Counted from the first letter of the stretch, positions 48,435 to 57,651 are shown. The stretch: DNA of 64,000 bases from Pseudomonas sp. F(2018) (GCF_005508865.1 NZ_SCOM01000001.1:930001-994000), one strand, 5' to 3'. Notes: generated by a model not told the origin, from the sequence alone. Program-made: numbers and translations.

Positions 48435-49208
48435 GTGCTCAAGCATCGTGTAATACCGGCCCTGCTGTTGCGCGACGGCGGCTTGGTAAAAACCCAGAAG
48501 TTTGGCAAACACAAGTACATCGGCGATCCGATCAACGCCATCCGCATCTTCAATGAGAAGGAAGTGGACGAACTGGTGTTGCTCGACATCGATGCCAGCC
48601 TTCGGGGTCGTGAGCCCGACTATGCGCTGATCGAGAGCATTGCAGCCGAGTGCTTCATGCCGCTTGGCTACGGTGGCGGGATATCCACGATCGAGCAGGC
48701 GCGGCGAATCTTCTCTTCCGGCGTGGAGAAAGTCGTGCTGCAGACGTCGGCGCTGCAGAATCCGGCGCTGGTCACAGAGATCGCCCAGCGCTTCGGCAGC
48801 CAGAGCGTGGTTGTTTCCATTGATATCAAGCGTGACTGGCTGGGGCGTTATCGTCTGTGGTCTTCGTCTTCCCGTCGGGCCTTGTCCGCAGACTGGCTTC
48901 AAGCGCTCCGTTCGATCGTATCCGCCGGCGCTGGCGAGGTCCTGCTCAACTCCGTGGATCGTGACGGAATGCAGCAGGGATATGATCTGCGTCTGATCAA
49001 GGCCGCTGCTGATGCAGTAAATGTGCCGCTGATAGCCCTGGGTGGTGCTGCAGAGCTGGGACACTTCGTGGAAGCGATCGATGCGGGTGCTTCTGCGGTC
49101 GCTGCTGGCAGCCTGTTCGTGCTGCAGGGGCCGCATCGTGCGGTGTTGATCAGCTACCCCAATTATTCAGAGCTCGAGTCGCTTTTCAGAGGTAAGGATG
49201 TTTCCTAA
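48435..49208 (+). CDS. hisF: HisF-like ammonia-channel protein for sugar amidation (copy 2, WbuZ type)
   Basis: This 257-residue TIM barrel is the second HisF homologue in the cluster. As in copy 1, the first catalytic Asp of HisF is replaced by Leu (IPALLLRDGGLVK), while SIDIKRDWLG keeps the second. GAGEVLLNSVDRDGMQQGYDL is conserved. It is more like HisF2 of the P. aeruginosa O5 cluster than copy 1. GTG 48435 is the start, one base after the hisH stop. The wbpG ATG lies inside its 3' end. Confidence 0.88.
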   Translation: MLKHRVIPALLLRDGGLVKTQKFGKHKYIGDPINAIRIFNEKEVDELVLLDIDASLRGREPDYALIESIAAECFMPLGYGGGISTIEQARRIFSSGVEKVVLQTSALQNPALVTEIAQRFGSQSVVVSIDIKRDWLGRYRLWSSSSRRALSADWLQALRSIVSAGAGEVLLNSVDRDGMQQGYDLRLIKAAADAVNVPLIALGGAAELGHFVEAIDAGASAVAAGSLFVLQGPHRAVLISYPNYSELESLFRGKDVS

Positions 49209-50319
49209 AGAACGCAGGATCTGTTCGCGGTGTGTGATGGACGATAGCGCATCCGCAATCACTTTCGACGACGCGGGCGTTTGCAACTACTGCACTTATT
49301 TCCAGCAGCGCGTAAACGGTGTGGTCTTCGCCCCCGAGCACGAGCGCGCGGAGCAGCGCAGGGTTTTCGTGGAGAAAGTGAAGAAGGCTGGGAAGGGCAA
49401 GAAATATGACTGCATCATCGGTCTCTCCGGTGGAGTAGACAGCTCCTATGTGTTGCATCTGGCCCTGAGCGAAGGCTTGCGGCCGCTGGCCGTGCACATG
49501 GACAACAACTGGAATTCCGAGTTGGCGGTCAACAACATCAAGAATCTGGTCACCCGTCTCGGCGTTGATCTGTACACCCACGTTATCGACTGGCCTGAGT
49601 ACAAGGGCCTGATGCAGTCATTCTTCGACGCCGATGTCATCGATGTGGAGCTGCTTTACGACAACGCGATGCTGGCGGTGAACTACGAGCAGGCGCGGCG
49701 CTACGGTATCAAGTACATCCTGTCGGGAAGCAACTCCGCGACCGAAGGAATGCCCATGCCGGAGGGCTGGAACTGGCGCAAGTGGGACAAGCGCAACATC
49801 AAGGCGATCGCTCGGCGCAATTCAGTGCGGATCCGTACCTTCCCGATCATGGGAACGCTTGGCTACGTGTATAACCGTGTCGTACGTGGAATTCAGTGGG
49901 CGTCATTTCTCGACCTCTACGACTACCAGAAGGAAGCAGCGCTGGAGCTGCTCGAGCAGAAGTACGCCTACAAGCGTTATCCCTACAAGCACTACGAATC
50001 GGTCTTCACACGCTTCTATCAGGGCTACATCCTTCCAGAAAAATTCGATGTGGATAAACGCAAGCTGCATCTCTCGACGCTGGTTATGAGCGGCCAGATG
50101 ACTCGCGATCAGGCGCTTGCCCATCTCCAGGGTTCTCCCTACGCCTCGCCGGAGGAGCTCGACAGGGACCGCAAGTATTTCCTCAAGAAGATGGGCTGGT
50201 CTGAAGGCCAACTGGATGAATATCTGCGTCGACCAGGCAAGCCGCACGATGCTTATCCCAGCGAGCGCTTCGCCTGGGATTTCATTCGCAAGATCTATCA
50301 GATGCGGCGTACTTCCTGA
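49198..50319 (+). CDS. wbpG: N-acetyl sugar amidotransferase WbpG (copy 2)
   Basis: This 373-residue PP-loop enzyme matches WbpG of P. aeruginosa, which with HisH2 and HisF2 makes the acetamidino group on the diacetamido-uronic acid of O5. N-terminal zinc Cys pairs are in ICSRCVMDD and VCNYCTYF, the PP-loop is LSGGVDSSYV near residue 80, and SGSNSATEGMPMP and YKHYESVFTRFYQGYILPEKF are family landmarks. With wbpABED in the same cluster, the likely substrate is the GlcNAc3NAcA residue. Confidence 0.92.
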   Translation: MFPKERRICSRCVMDDSASAITFDDAGVCNYCTYFQQRVNGVVFAPEHERAEQRRVFVEKVKKAGKGKKYDCIIGLSGGVDSSYVLHLALSEGLRPLAVHMDNNWNSELAVNNIKNLVTRLGVDLYTHVIDWPEYKGLMQSFFDADVIDVELLYDNAMLAVNYEQARRYGIKYILSGSNSATEGMPMPEGWNWRKWDKRNIKAIARRNSVRIRTFPIMGTLGYVYNRVVRGIQWASFLDLYDYQKEAALELLEQKYAYKRYPYKHYESVFTRFYQGYILPEKFDVDKRKLHLSTLVMSGQMTRDQALAHLQGSPYASPEELDRDRKYFLKKMGWSEGQLDEYLRRPGKPHDAYPSERFAWDFIRKIYQMRRTS

Positions 50320-50367
50320 GTCCGTTCGCCAAGGCGTGCAAGCTCGTTTCCGTTAAGGGTTTTTCAC

Positions 50368-51564
50368 TTGAATGTTCTGTTTCTGCATCCTGCTGCGGCT
50401 TTCGGTGGCGCATCCAAAAGCCTGATCGAGCTCTACAGGCTGCTACAAGATGGTGGGGTCCGAGGGACGGTTCTCACTCCTGCCGGAGCCGTTTGCCAAT
50501 CCTTCGAAAGAGCCGGCATGCGGGTTCATCCGATAAAGGGACTCAGTCAGTTCGACAACACTCGTTATGGCTACTATCGCAAGGTTCGCTGGTTGATCCT
50601 GTTACGCGAGTTACTCCTGCTGCCGTTTGCGCTGGCGGGGCTGTGGCGGCTGCGGCGCGAACCCTTCGACCTGATCCATATCAACGAAATCACCCTGTTG
50701 CCGTTGGGTGTCGTCGCCAAACGGCTGCTACGCGTTCCGATGGTGGTGCATGTTCGCTCGCTGCAGCGTAAGCCGGGCTCCGGCTTGCGAACCCGTTGGC
50801 TTAACGGGCTGCTGCGTCGATACGCCGATGCGGTGGTGGCGATAGATCACACTGTCGCCGCCACGCTGGAGCCGGAGCTTCCGTTGAGCATCGTCCACAA
50901 TGGCCTCGAGGTAGCCAGTCAACCAGTCGAGAGGCTCCCTGGTGACGGAGTTGGACCGGTCAAGGTCGGCTTCCTCGGCGTGCTGATTCCGCTCAAGGGC
51001 ATCTTCGAGCTGGTCGAGGCGATGCGCATCCTGAAATCCCGTGGCGTTTCCATCCAGTGCCTCGTAGCGGGTGAGAACGCGCGGGAGATATCCGGACTCA
51101 AGGCCTGGATTCTGCGCAAGTTCGGTTTTGCGCGAGATGTCCGGAGTGAGCTGGAGAGACTGATCTGCCGCGAGGGCCTGGAAGACCGGGTCAAGCTGCT
51201 CGGCTTCGTGAGCGATGTCCGCGAACTTTATCCACAACTGGATATTCTCTGCTTTCCCTCGCATCTGGATGCAGCGGGGCGTCCGGTCTTCGAGGCGGCG
51301 TTCTACTCGGTGCCTAGCGTCGTGGCCGTGAGCGATCCATTGCCAGACGCTTTATTACACGGGGTGACAGGGCTGGCGGTGCCGACACCAGACCCGCTGT
51401 TGATCGCCGACGCGTTGCAGCGGCTTGCGGAAGATCCCGACCTTCGCCGTCAGCTTGGATGTCAGGCGAAGAGTTGGGCCGAGGAAACCTTCGCGATCGA
51501 CGTCAATGCGGCGCGCATGCTTGACCTCTATCACCGCGTACTTTCATCAAATGCGAGTAGCTGA
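50368..51564 (+). CDS. GT4-family glycosyltransferase
   Basis: This 398-residue GT-B enzyme of family 4 starts at TTG 50368, with AAGGG eight bases upstream; no ATG is near. It opens NVLFLHPAAAFGGASKSLIEL and has VKVGFLGVLIPLKGIFEL, VKLLGFVSDVRELYPQLD and the donor-site AGRPVFEAAFYSVPSVV. The sugar donor is unknown. Being next to wbpG, it may transfer the diacetamido-uronic acid or its amidino form. Confidence 0.85.
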   Translation: MNVLFLHPAAAFGGASKSLIELYRLLQDGGVRGTVLTPAGAVCQSFERAGMRVHPIKGLSQFDNTRYGYYRKVRWLILLRELLLLPFALAGLWRLRREPFDLIHINEITLLPLGVVAKRLLRVPMVVHVRSLQRKPGSGLRTRWLNGLLRRYADAVVAIDHTVAATLEPELPLSIVHNGLEVASQPVERLPGDGVGPVKVGFLGVLIPLKGIFELVEAMRILKSRGVSIQCLVAGENAREISGLKAWILRKFGFARDVRSELERLICREGLEDRVKLLGFVSDVRELYPQLDILCFPSHLDAAGRPVFEAAFYSVPSVVAVSDPLPDALLHGVTGLAVPTPDPLLIADALQRLAEDPDLRRQLGCQAKSWAEETFAIDVNAARMLDLYHRVLSSNASS

Positions 51565-51567
51565 GCC

Positions 51568-52776
51568 ATGCGCATCCTGATGCTCTCCCAGTACTTTTGG
51601 CCGGAAAGCTTCATCATCAATGACATCGTGCGTACGCTCGACGAGCAGGGCCACGAGGTGGTCGTCGCTGCTGGCAAGCCCAACTATCCCGATGGCAAGG
51701 TCTTTGATGGCTACCGCGCTGCGGGTACCCAGCGCGAACGCTATCTGGGGCGCATCGAGGTACTACGGGTGCCGCTGTGGCCGCGCGGGCAGGGTGGGGC
51801 GAAGAATCTGATCCTCAATTACCTGTCCTTTGTACTTAGCGGTCTGCTGTACCTGCCCTGGATGCTGCGGGGGCGCGAGTTCGATGCCATCCTGGTGTTC
51901 GCCCCCTCGCCGATCACCCAGGCGATTCCGGCGATCCTGCTCAAGTGGCTGAAGAAGGCCAGGCTGGCCCTGTGGGTCCAGGACCTGTGGCCGGAGAGCC
52001 TCTCGGCCACCGGTTTCGTGCGCAATCCGTACCTGTTGCGTGCGGTGGGCTGGATGGTGCGTGCCATCTACCGCTCGTGCGACACCCTGCTGGTGCAGTC
52101 GCGGGCGTTCGTCGAGCCGGTGGCGCAGTATGCCGACCGGGCGAAGATCCAGTACTACCCCAATTCCATGGACGTCAGCAGCAAGGCCGTGGTGCCGGTG
52201 CCTGGCGAGCTGCTCGAACTGCTCGAGCAGCACTTCTGCGTGGTGTTCGCCGGCAACCTCGGCACCGCCCAGGCGCTCGACACCCTGGTGCAGGCGGCGG
52301 TCCACCTGCGCGACGAGCCGCGTATCCGGCTGGTGCTGGTGGGCAGTGGCAGCCGCCTGGCCTGGCTCAAGACCCAGCAGCAGGCGCTGGGGCTGGACAA
52401 CCTGGTGCTGCCGGGGCGTTTCCCGATGGAGGCCATGCCGCAGATCTTCGAGCGTGCTTCGGCCCTGCTGGTGTCGCTGAACGACGAGCCGGCCTTTGCC
52501 CAGACCATTCCCAGCAAGATCCAGGCGTACCTGGCGGCCGGACGGCCGATCCTGGCCTGCATAAACGGCGAGGGTGCCCGGGTGGTCTGCGAGGCGCGCG
52601 GCGGGCTGGCCTCGCCGGCCGAGCAGGTGCTGCCGCTGGTAGCCAACATCCGCTGCATGCAGGCGCTCGGTGCCAGCGAGCGCGCCGCAATGGGCACCTC
52701 CGGGCGTGCCTATTTCGATGCCCACTTCGAGATGACCAGCCAGGTGCGCCGACTGGTCGAGCTGCTGCAGTGCTGA
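51568..52776 (+). CDS. wbuB: WbuB-like GT4 glycosyltransferase (probable 2-acetamido-2,6-dideoxy-L-hexose transferase)
   Basis: This 402-residue enzyme resembles WbuB/WbjE, the L-FucNAc transferases of E. coli O26 and P. aeruginosa O11. Typical features are ILMLSQYFWPESFIINDI, GKPNYPDGKVFDGY, VQDLWPESLSATG and FAQTIPSKIQAYLAAGRPIL. The RmlD-like, wbjB and wbjD genes further on would make the matching UDP-L-sugar. High GC and core-like codon use set it apart from the AT-richer flippase region. Confidence 0.87.
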   Translation: MRILMLSQYFWPESFIINDIVRTLDEQGHEVVVAAGKPNYPDGKVFDGYRAAGTQRERYLGRIEVLRVPLWPRGQGGAKNLILNYLSFVLSGLLYLPWMLRGREFDAILVFAPSPITQAIPAILLKWLKKARLALWVQDLWPESLSATGFVRNPYLLRAVGWMVRAIYRSCDTLLVQSRAFVEPVAQYADRAKIQYYPNSMDVSSKAVVPVPGELLELLEQHFCVVFAGNLGTAQALDTLVQAAVHLRDEPRIRLVLVGSGSRLAWLKTQQQALGLDNLVLPGRFPMEAMPQIFERASALLVSLNDEPAFAQTIPSKIQAYLAAGRPILACINGEGARVVCEARGGLASPAEQVLPLVANIRCMQALGASERAAMGTSGRAYFDAHFEMTSQVRRLVELLQC

Positions 52777-52825
52777 TGCGCGTGCACGCCGCTCGGGCCG
52801 TGACGGCCCTCAGGGAGATCTGCTG

Positions 52826-55243
52826 ATGCGCTTGCTGGTCTTCCCGCTGGCCTTCATGGCCAACACCTTCGCCATGATGCTGGTGATGATCGGCCTGAGC
52901 CTGTTCGGCAAGCCAGCGCTGGCGGCCGACTTTGGTTTGGTCCACGGGGCAACGGTTGCGCTGTTCTATTCGTTTTCCGGCAACGCGCGCAGCCTGATTC
53001 TGGGTGAGTCGGGCAGGGTGGACGGCCCGGCCATCCTGCGTTTGCGTCTGTTCCTGCTGCTGCCGCTGGCGGTATTGGCTTTCGCGCTGTGCATCGGAGT
53101 GGTGGACGGGGGTTGGCTATTCGTGCTGCTGCTGGTAATGCGGCGGGCGGCAGAGTGGCTGGCAGAGGTATTTCTCAGTGAGCAGGAGCTACAGCATAAG
53201 GGCGCGGCTGCGCTGCGCTTTCTGCTGATCCAGGGGGGGCTGAGCCTGGCATTGTTGCTGGTATTGCTCGATGACGGCGTGTGGGCGCTGCCGCTGACCC
53301 TTGTCTGGGCGCTGTCGCCGCTGCTCGGTTGCCTGAGTTTGGCCTCGCTGGGGCGGGCGCTCGGCCATGCCGTACCGGTGATGGCCGGCATCCGCCAGAT
53401 GCTGCCGCACTTCGGTTCCACCGCGGTGATCGGCGTTTCCGTCTATGTATTCCGACTGTTCATCCTGCTGGTTGCGGGCAAGGAGACAGCGGGTGATCTG
53501 TTCTCTGCCTTTGCCCTTGGCGGCATCCTCGGCGCTGTGTTCTCCCAGGCGCTCGGGCCGACCATGGTGCGCCAGGAGCGCAGCGCGGCGGGTCCCGGTC
53601 GCATGCTCCAGTTGTTCAACCTGATGCTTGTGCTGGTGGCTTTGACTGGCTGCATCTTGCTGGCTGCGGTTTGGAGTGCTCCGCATCTTCTGGACTGGAC
53701 GCAGAAGAGTCAGCTGTTCTGGCTGGCAGTGGGATGCTCTCTTGTTGGCGGCGTGGTGATGGTACTGGCGCAGCGCATTCGCCTGCGCATCCTGCAGGAT
53801 GAGGTCGGCGGCGATGTCTTCGGCTCGGACATGCTGGCGAATATTCTGCTGGTGGCGTGCATCCCCTTCGTTTTTTACGAATTGGGGGGCGATGCCCTGG
53901 CAGCACTTTACCTACTGGGGGCAGTGCTGTCGTGGGGGTTCTACGCCAGTGAGCGGGGTGGCCTGCTGCCACTGAAGGCGACCGGCGCCCTTACGGAAAG
54001 AAATCTGCTGCGGTTGATCGCCTTCGCGATCTTCCTGCCATTGTTCTTCCAGCTCAGTGGTGGTCTCTTCGACGATCGTTCCGGTAGCTTCACCAGTGGC
54101 GGTGTGCTGGCCTTACTGCCGATCCCCGTGTCGGTGCTGGCCTGTTATCTCGGCATCGTGCTCCTGGGCGGGTACTCCCGTGCGCGCCTGTCCCTGGTGT
54201 GCCTGTTCTTCGTCTTTATCGGCATGTTGCTGACCAGTCTGCTTCTAGGCCTGGATCAGGGAGGGGAGGGGCGGCAAAAACTGGTCCTGCTGGTCCAGTA
54301 CATCCTGCCGATGTTTGCATTGGTGCTGGGGCAGCAGTACGGGAAACGCGACCTGTCGCTATCAATGCTGGCGCAGGCCGGGGCAGGCGTGCTTTTCCTG
54401 GTCATACCGTTGCAACTGATCTCTACGCTGCTTGACGACCTCGGCTATCTCTCGCCTTCGCTGTTTATCTTCAGTGTCTATCAGCACCTTCAATACGTGC
54501 CTGTTGTATTCGTTGCGCTGTTCGCCATCGTGCTGTTTGTCGGCGCAGCCAGGAGTTGGCCACGAAGCGGTTTGCTAATGCTCAGCCTGATGATGGGTGG
54601 GTATACCGTTCTTTCGATGTCGATGCTCGCGCTCTGTTTCATGCTGCTGGCCTGCCTGGGGTTCTTTATTCGCATGTTGTGCTGGCGCCGAGTCGACTGG
54701 GCCTGTGGAGTGATTTCATGTGCCGCAATAGGTGCAGCAGCAGCGGGCCTCTATGTTCATGGCGGCGAGTTTTTCGATCACAAGTTCGCTGCTGTTACAA
54801 CGGGCGAAGCGCTTGGCGTGCCGGCCAATCTTTCGGAAAGCGTGATGTTTTGGCGCTTTTATGTGAGTGAGGTGCTTTCTAATTGGGGCGTTTTCATGTT
54901 GGGTCATGTAGAACCCCCAGATCGACTTCTATATCCCAGCGCACACAATTACTACCTGGACTTCATTTACAACTTTGGGTTTGTGGGCCTGCTGCCGCTT
55001 ATCCTGCTGATCCTCTATTCCGCATGCTCTGCTTTGCGCCGGTTGCCACGGGTCTGGTCTGACGTTGAGTTGCTGGGGCTGTTGGGCGTGGTGGCTTTTC
55101 TGCTGCTGGTGGATAACTTTCTCAAGGTCGGGCTGCGCCAACCGTATTCGGGTGTATTTGTGTTCTTCATTTGGGGTGTGCTGCTGGCAAGGCTTGCAAA
55201 GATTCGTTTTGCTGGATGTGTTGATTCGCCGGAGGCGACATGA
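52826..55243 (+). CDS. Large membrane protein: flippase-like domain fused to O-antigen ligase/polymerase-like domain
   Basis: This 805-residue integral membrane protein has about 20 or more hydrophobic segments. Residues 1 to about 385 resemble a Wzx/MATE half: FGLVHGATVALFYSF, a central HFGSTAVIGVSVYVFRLFILLVAGKETAGDLFSAFALGG, and FSQALGPTMV. Residues about 410-790 resemble the Wzy_C/O-antigen ligase family, with the periplasmic-loop signature ESVMFWRFYVSEVL, GHVEPPDRLL and SAHNYYLDFIYNFGFVGLLPLI. GGGAG precedes the ATG. I read it as one continuous frame with no stop or frameshift. Whether both parts work is unknown. Confidence 0.7.
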   Translation: MRLLVFPLAFMANTFAMMLVMIGLSLFGKPALAADFGLVHGATVALFYSFSGNARSLILGESGRVDGPAILRLRLFLLLPLAVLAFALCIGVVDGGWLFVLLLVMRRAAEWLAEVFLSEQELQHKGAAALRFLLIQGGLSLALLLVLLDDGVWALPLTLVWALSPLLGCLSLASLGRALGHAVPVMAGIRQMLPHFGSTAVIGVSVYVFRLFILLVAGKETAGDLFSAFALGGILGAVFSQALGPTMVRQERSAAGPGRMLQLFNLMLVLVALTGCILLAAVWSAPHLLDWTQKSQLFWLAVGCSLVGGVVMVLAQRIRLRILQDEVGGDVFGSDMLANILLVACIPFVFYELGGDALAALYLLGAVLSWGFYASERGGLLPLKATGALTERNLLRLIAFAIFLPLFFQLSGGLFDDRSGSFTSGGVLALLPIPVSVLACYLGIVLLGGYSRARLSLVCLFFVFIGMLLTSLLLGLDQGGEGRQKLVLLVQYILPMFALVLGQQYGKRDLSLSMLAQAGAGVLFLVIPLQLISTLLDDLGYLSPSLFIFSVYQHLQYVPVVFVALFAIVLFVGAARSWPRSGLLMLSLMMGGYTVLSMSMLALCFMLLACLGFFIRMLCWRRVDWACGVISCAAIGAAAAGLYVHGGEFFDHKFAAVTTGEALGVPANLSESVMFWRFYVSEVLSNWGVFMLGHVEPPDRLLYPSAHNYYLDFIYNFGFVGLLPLILLILYSACSALRRLPRVWSDVELLGLLGVVAFLLLVDNFLKVGLRQPYSGVFVFFIWGVLLARLAKIRFAGCVDSPEAT

Positions 55244-56652
55244 GTATGGGTTGGGGATTGATAACAAGAGTTGCCTGGCTGCTGTTCTTTGCGGGAACGG
55301 CGATATTGGCCGTTCTGGCAGGAGCGGAATACGCGGGAAGCACGTGGGTTTACCTGTTGTTCACTGTGCTTTCCACAGCTGTGCTGTTCTTCGGCTTTGG
55401 TCGTGGCGCGATATTTTTTGATGCGTTCATCGGTGTTCTGTTGTGGATCGGCTTCTGGTTGAAGTTCAGCGTCCGAACGGCGTTTTCCGACGGACGATTC
55501 AATATTTCCGTGGGCAATTTCGACGGAGCTCCCGCGTCGCTGGACAAGGCCTTGCTGGTGGTGTGTTGCGCCTTGGGGGCTATCCTGCTTGCACGTTTCG
55601 TACGGCAGCGCTGGGTCTTCAGGTATCCCGATGCGCTGCCGGAACTCACCTATTCGGGTTTGTTTGCGTTTTATCGTAGGCACCGAATCGTGGTGTTGAC
55701 TGGTTTTGTTCTCGCGGTGCTGCTCGTCTGCGTGTCGAATGCCTGGTTAGGCATCTACCAGCGTGGTCAGGTTGCGCGGGTGAACCTGCCGTTTGGACTT
55801 AACGGCGTCTATGCCTGGATGCTTATGTTCGGGATGGCTTCGGTGTCGGCGATCGTGCTGCGTTTCGAGTTCGAGCTCAATCGGGAGCGTTACTGGATCG
55901 CGATCAGCATCGCCTTGCTGGAAACGGCGTTGTCGAACATTTCGCTGTGGAGCCGTGGAATGATCCTCAATGGCTCGTCTCTGCTCTACGGCGCCGTTGC
56001 CCAGTTCAGGCGCAGCGAGCCGCGGCTTCGACTGGGTCTGGCGAGCTTCGTGCTGTTGGCTTTTGTTGGCTTTTTCGTGGTGTCCGTGCTGTCGGTCAAC
56101 TGGCTGCGTGCCAATGCGTTTTATGACGCCCATCCGGATATCGCAACCGGTGAGGCGGTCAGCGAGCAGACCACGTTGCTGTTCCTGGATCGGTGGGTGG
56201 GCATCGAGGGGGTGATGGCGGTTGTCGGCTCAGAGCGTACCGGTTGGGGCGTGTTCGGCGAGGCGTTGGCCGAACGTTTTGATACCTCGGCCAATGCTTT
56301 CTATGACCAGCATTTCGTGGAGTCGGCCTATGACAATACGCGCGATGGCGGCACGCATTTCATTTCTTTGCCGGGCTATATCGCATTTCTGTATTACCCA
56401 GGTTCCCCGCTTTTCTTATTTGTCGCGGTATTTGTATTTTCCGTTGGCGCGGCGTTGATCGAGTATTTCGTTTATCGGTTCGGCGGAAAAAACCTCGTTC
56501 TCTGTGCTTTGATCGCTCAGGTGGTCGCGTTCCGCTACACCAGCTTTGGCTATGTGCCAATGCAGAGCTATCTACTGTTTGGGTCGATTCTGCTGAATAT
56601 TCTGATTCTGTATTTTTCTGATAGGCTCCTGCGTTTTTTCTACAGGCCTTGA
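55240..56652 (+). CDS. Polytopic membrane protein, candidate O-antigen polymerase (Wzy-like)
   Basis: This 470-residue protein has about 10-12 hydrophobic segments and a large loop (about residues 285-380) that includes DRWVGIEGVMAVVGSERTGWG and NTRDGGTHFISLPGYIAFLYYPG. The topology and position between glycosyltransferases and the sugar-nucleotide genes fit Wzy, which shares little sequence between serotypes. ATG 55240 overlaps the stop of the fused membrane protein by four bases. If this is Wzy, the ligase-like domain upstream has another role, or the reverse. Confidence 0.6.
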   Translation: MSMGWGLITRVAWLLFFAGTAILAVLAGAEYAGSTWVYLLFTVLSTAVLFFGFGRGAIFFDAFIGVLLWIGFWLKFSVRTAFSDGRFNISVGNFDGAPASLDKALLVVCCALGAILLARFVRQRWVFRYPDALPELTYSGLFAFYRRHRIVVLTGFVLAVLLVCVSNAWLGIYQRGQVARVNLPFGLNGVYAWMLMFGMASVSAIVLRFEFELNRERYWIAISIALLETALSNISLWSRGMILNGSSLLYGAVAQFRRSEPRLRLGLASFVLLAFVGFFVVSVLSVNWLRANAFYDAHPDIATGEAVSEQTTLLFLDRWVGIEGVMAVVGSERTGWGVFGEALAERFDTSANAFYDQHFVESAYDNTRDGGTHFISLPGYIAFLYYPGSPLFLFVAVFVFSVGAALIEYFVYRFGGKNLVLCALIAQVVAFRYTSFGYVPMQSYLLFGSILLNILILYFSDRLLRFFYRP

Positions 56653-56675
56653 GATTGCGAGAAGGTTTTTGATTC

Positions 56676-57539
56676 ATGGCTCGAATTCTGGTTCTTGGCG
56701 TCACCGGCATGCTTGGCAATGCTGTCTTTCGCGTCTTTTCAGCGGATGCCACACATGAAACCTGGGGCACGCTGCGCAGCGCCGCGGCACTGCGTTATTT
56801 TGCTGCTGAGAGCCATGCCCGCCTGCTGTGCGACGTTGATGTGCTCGACCAGGATGCGCTGGCTACGGTGATGGCCAAAGTCCGGCCGGATGTGGTTGTC
56901 AACTGTGTGGGGCTTATCAAACATCTTGCAGATGCCAAGGACCCGCTCACCGCGCTGCCGATCAACGCCATGCTGCCGCATCGGCTGGCACGGCTGTGCG
57001 AGCTGGGCGGCGCGCGGCTGATCCATGTCAGCACCGACTGCGTGTTCTCCGGGCGCAAGGGCCTGTACCAGGAGAGCGATCTGTCGGACGCGGAAGACCT
57101 CTACGGCAAGTCCAAGTACATCGGCGAGCTGCACGACCTGCCGCATGCCATCACCCTGCGCACTTCGATCATCGGTCATGAGCTGGGTTCGAGCCACGCG
57201 CTGGTGGACTGGTTCCTGGCGCAGCAGGGCAGCATCAGGGGTTTCACCAAGGCGATCTTCTCCGGCCTGCCGACGGTGGAGCTGGCGCGGGTGATGAAGG
57301 ACTTCGTGCTTGCGCACCCGCAGCTCAATGGTCTGTATCATGTCGCCGCCGAGCCGATCGACAAGTTCCGGCTGCTCAGCCTGGTGGCTGCGCAGTACGG
57401 CAAGTCGATCGAGATTCGTCCGGATGATGCACTCGTGATCGACCGCTCGCTGGATGGTTCGCGCTTCCGCGCGGCCACCGGCTATGTGGCGCCGGACTGG
57501 GTCGAGCTGGTGCGGCGTATGCACCAGCAGCAAGGTTAG
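56676..57539 (+). CDS. RmlD-like 4-keto reductase for a UDP-2-acetamido-2,6-dideoxy-L-hexose
   Basis: This 287-residue SDR protein has the NAD(P)H motif VLGVTGMLGNAVF, STDCVFSG and catalytic YGKSK. It is an RmlD-type reductase without the extra C-terminal domain of WbjC/FnlB (about 370 residues). With wbjB and wbjD next to it, it likely reduces the C4 ketone of the L-sugar made by WbjB. The short RmlD type parallels WbvR of Vibrio cholerae O37, where the end product is UDP-L-QuiNAc by way of L-RhaNAc, rather than UDP-L-FucNAc. Confidence 0.8.
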   Translation: MARILVLGVTGMLGNAVFRVFSADATHETWGTLRSAAALRYFAAESHARLLCDVDVLDQDALATVMAKVRPDVVVNCVGLIKHLADAKDPLTALPINAMLPHRLARLCELGGARLIHVSTDCVFSGRKGLYQESDLSDAEDLYGKSKYIGELHDLPHAITLRTSIIGHELGSSHALVDWFLAQQGSIRGFTKAIFSGLPTVELARVMKDFVLAHPQLNGLYHVAAEPIDKFRLLSLVAAQYGKSIEIRPDDALVIDRSLDGSRFRAATGYVAPDWVELVRRMHQQQG

Positions 57540-57651
57540 TTTCGTAGCCCGGCCGATTGCCGGCGCTTTCATGCTCTTTTCGGTCCCTTCCCGAAAGGGA
57601 GAGGGCAGGTTCATTCAGCCCTCGGGCCGCGTTTACGTTCAGGAAGGTTCT

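Noticed and set aside
57540-57651. GC-rich gap before wbjB with CCCGAAAGGG as a possible terminator
   Set aside because: The stem is short and interrupted and no T-run follows; the surrounding genes form one operon.
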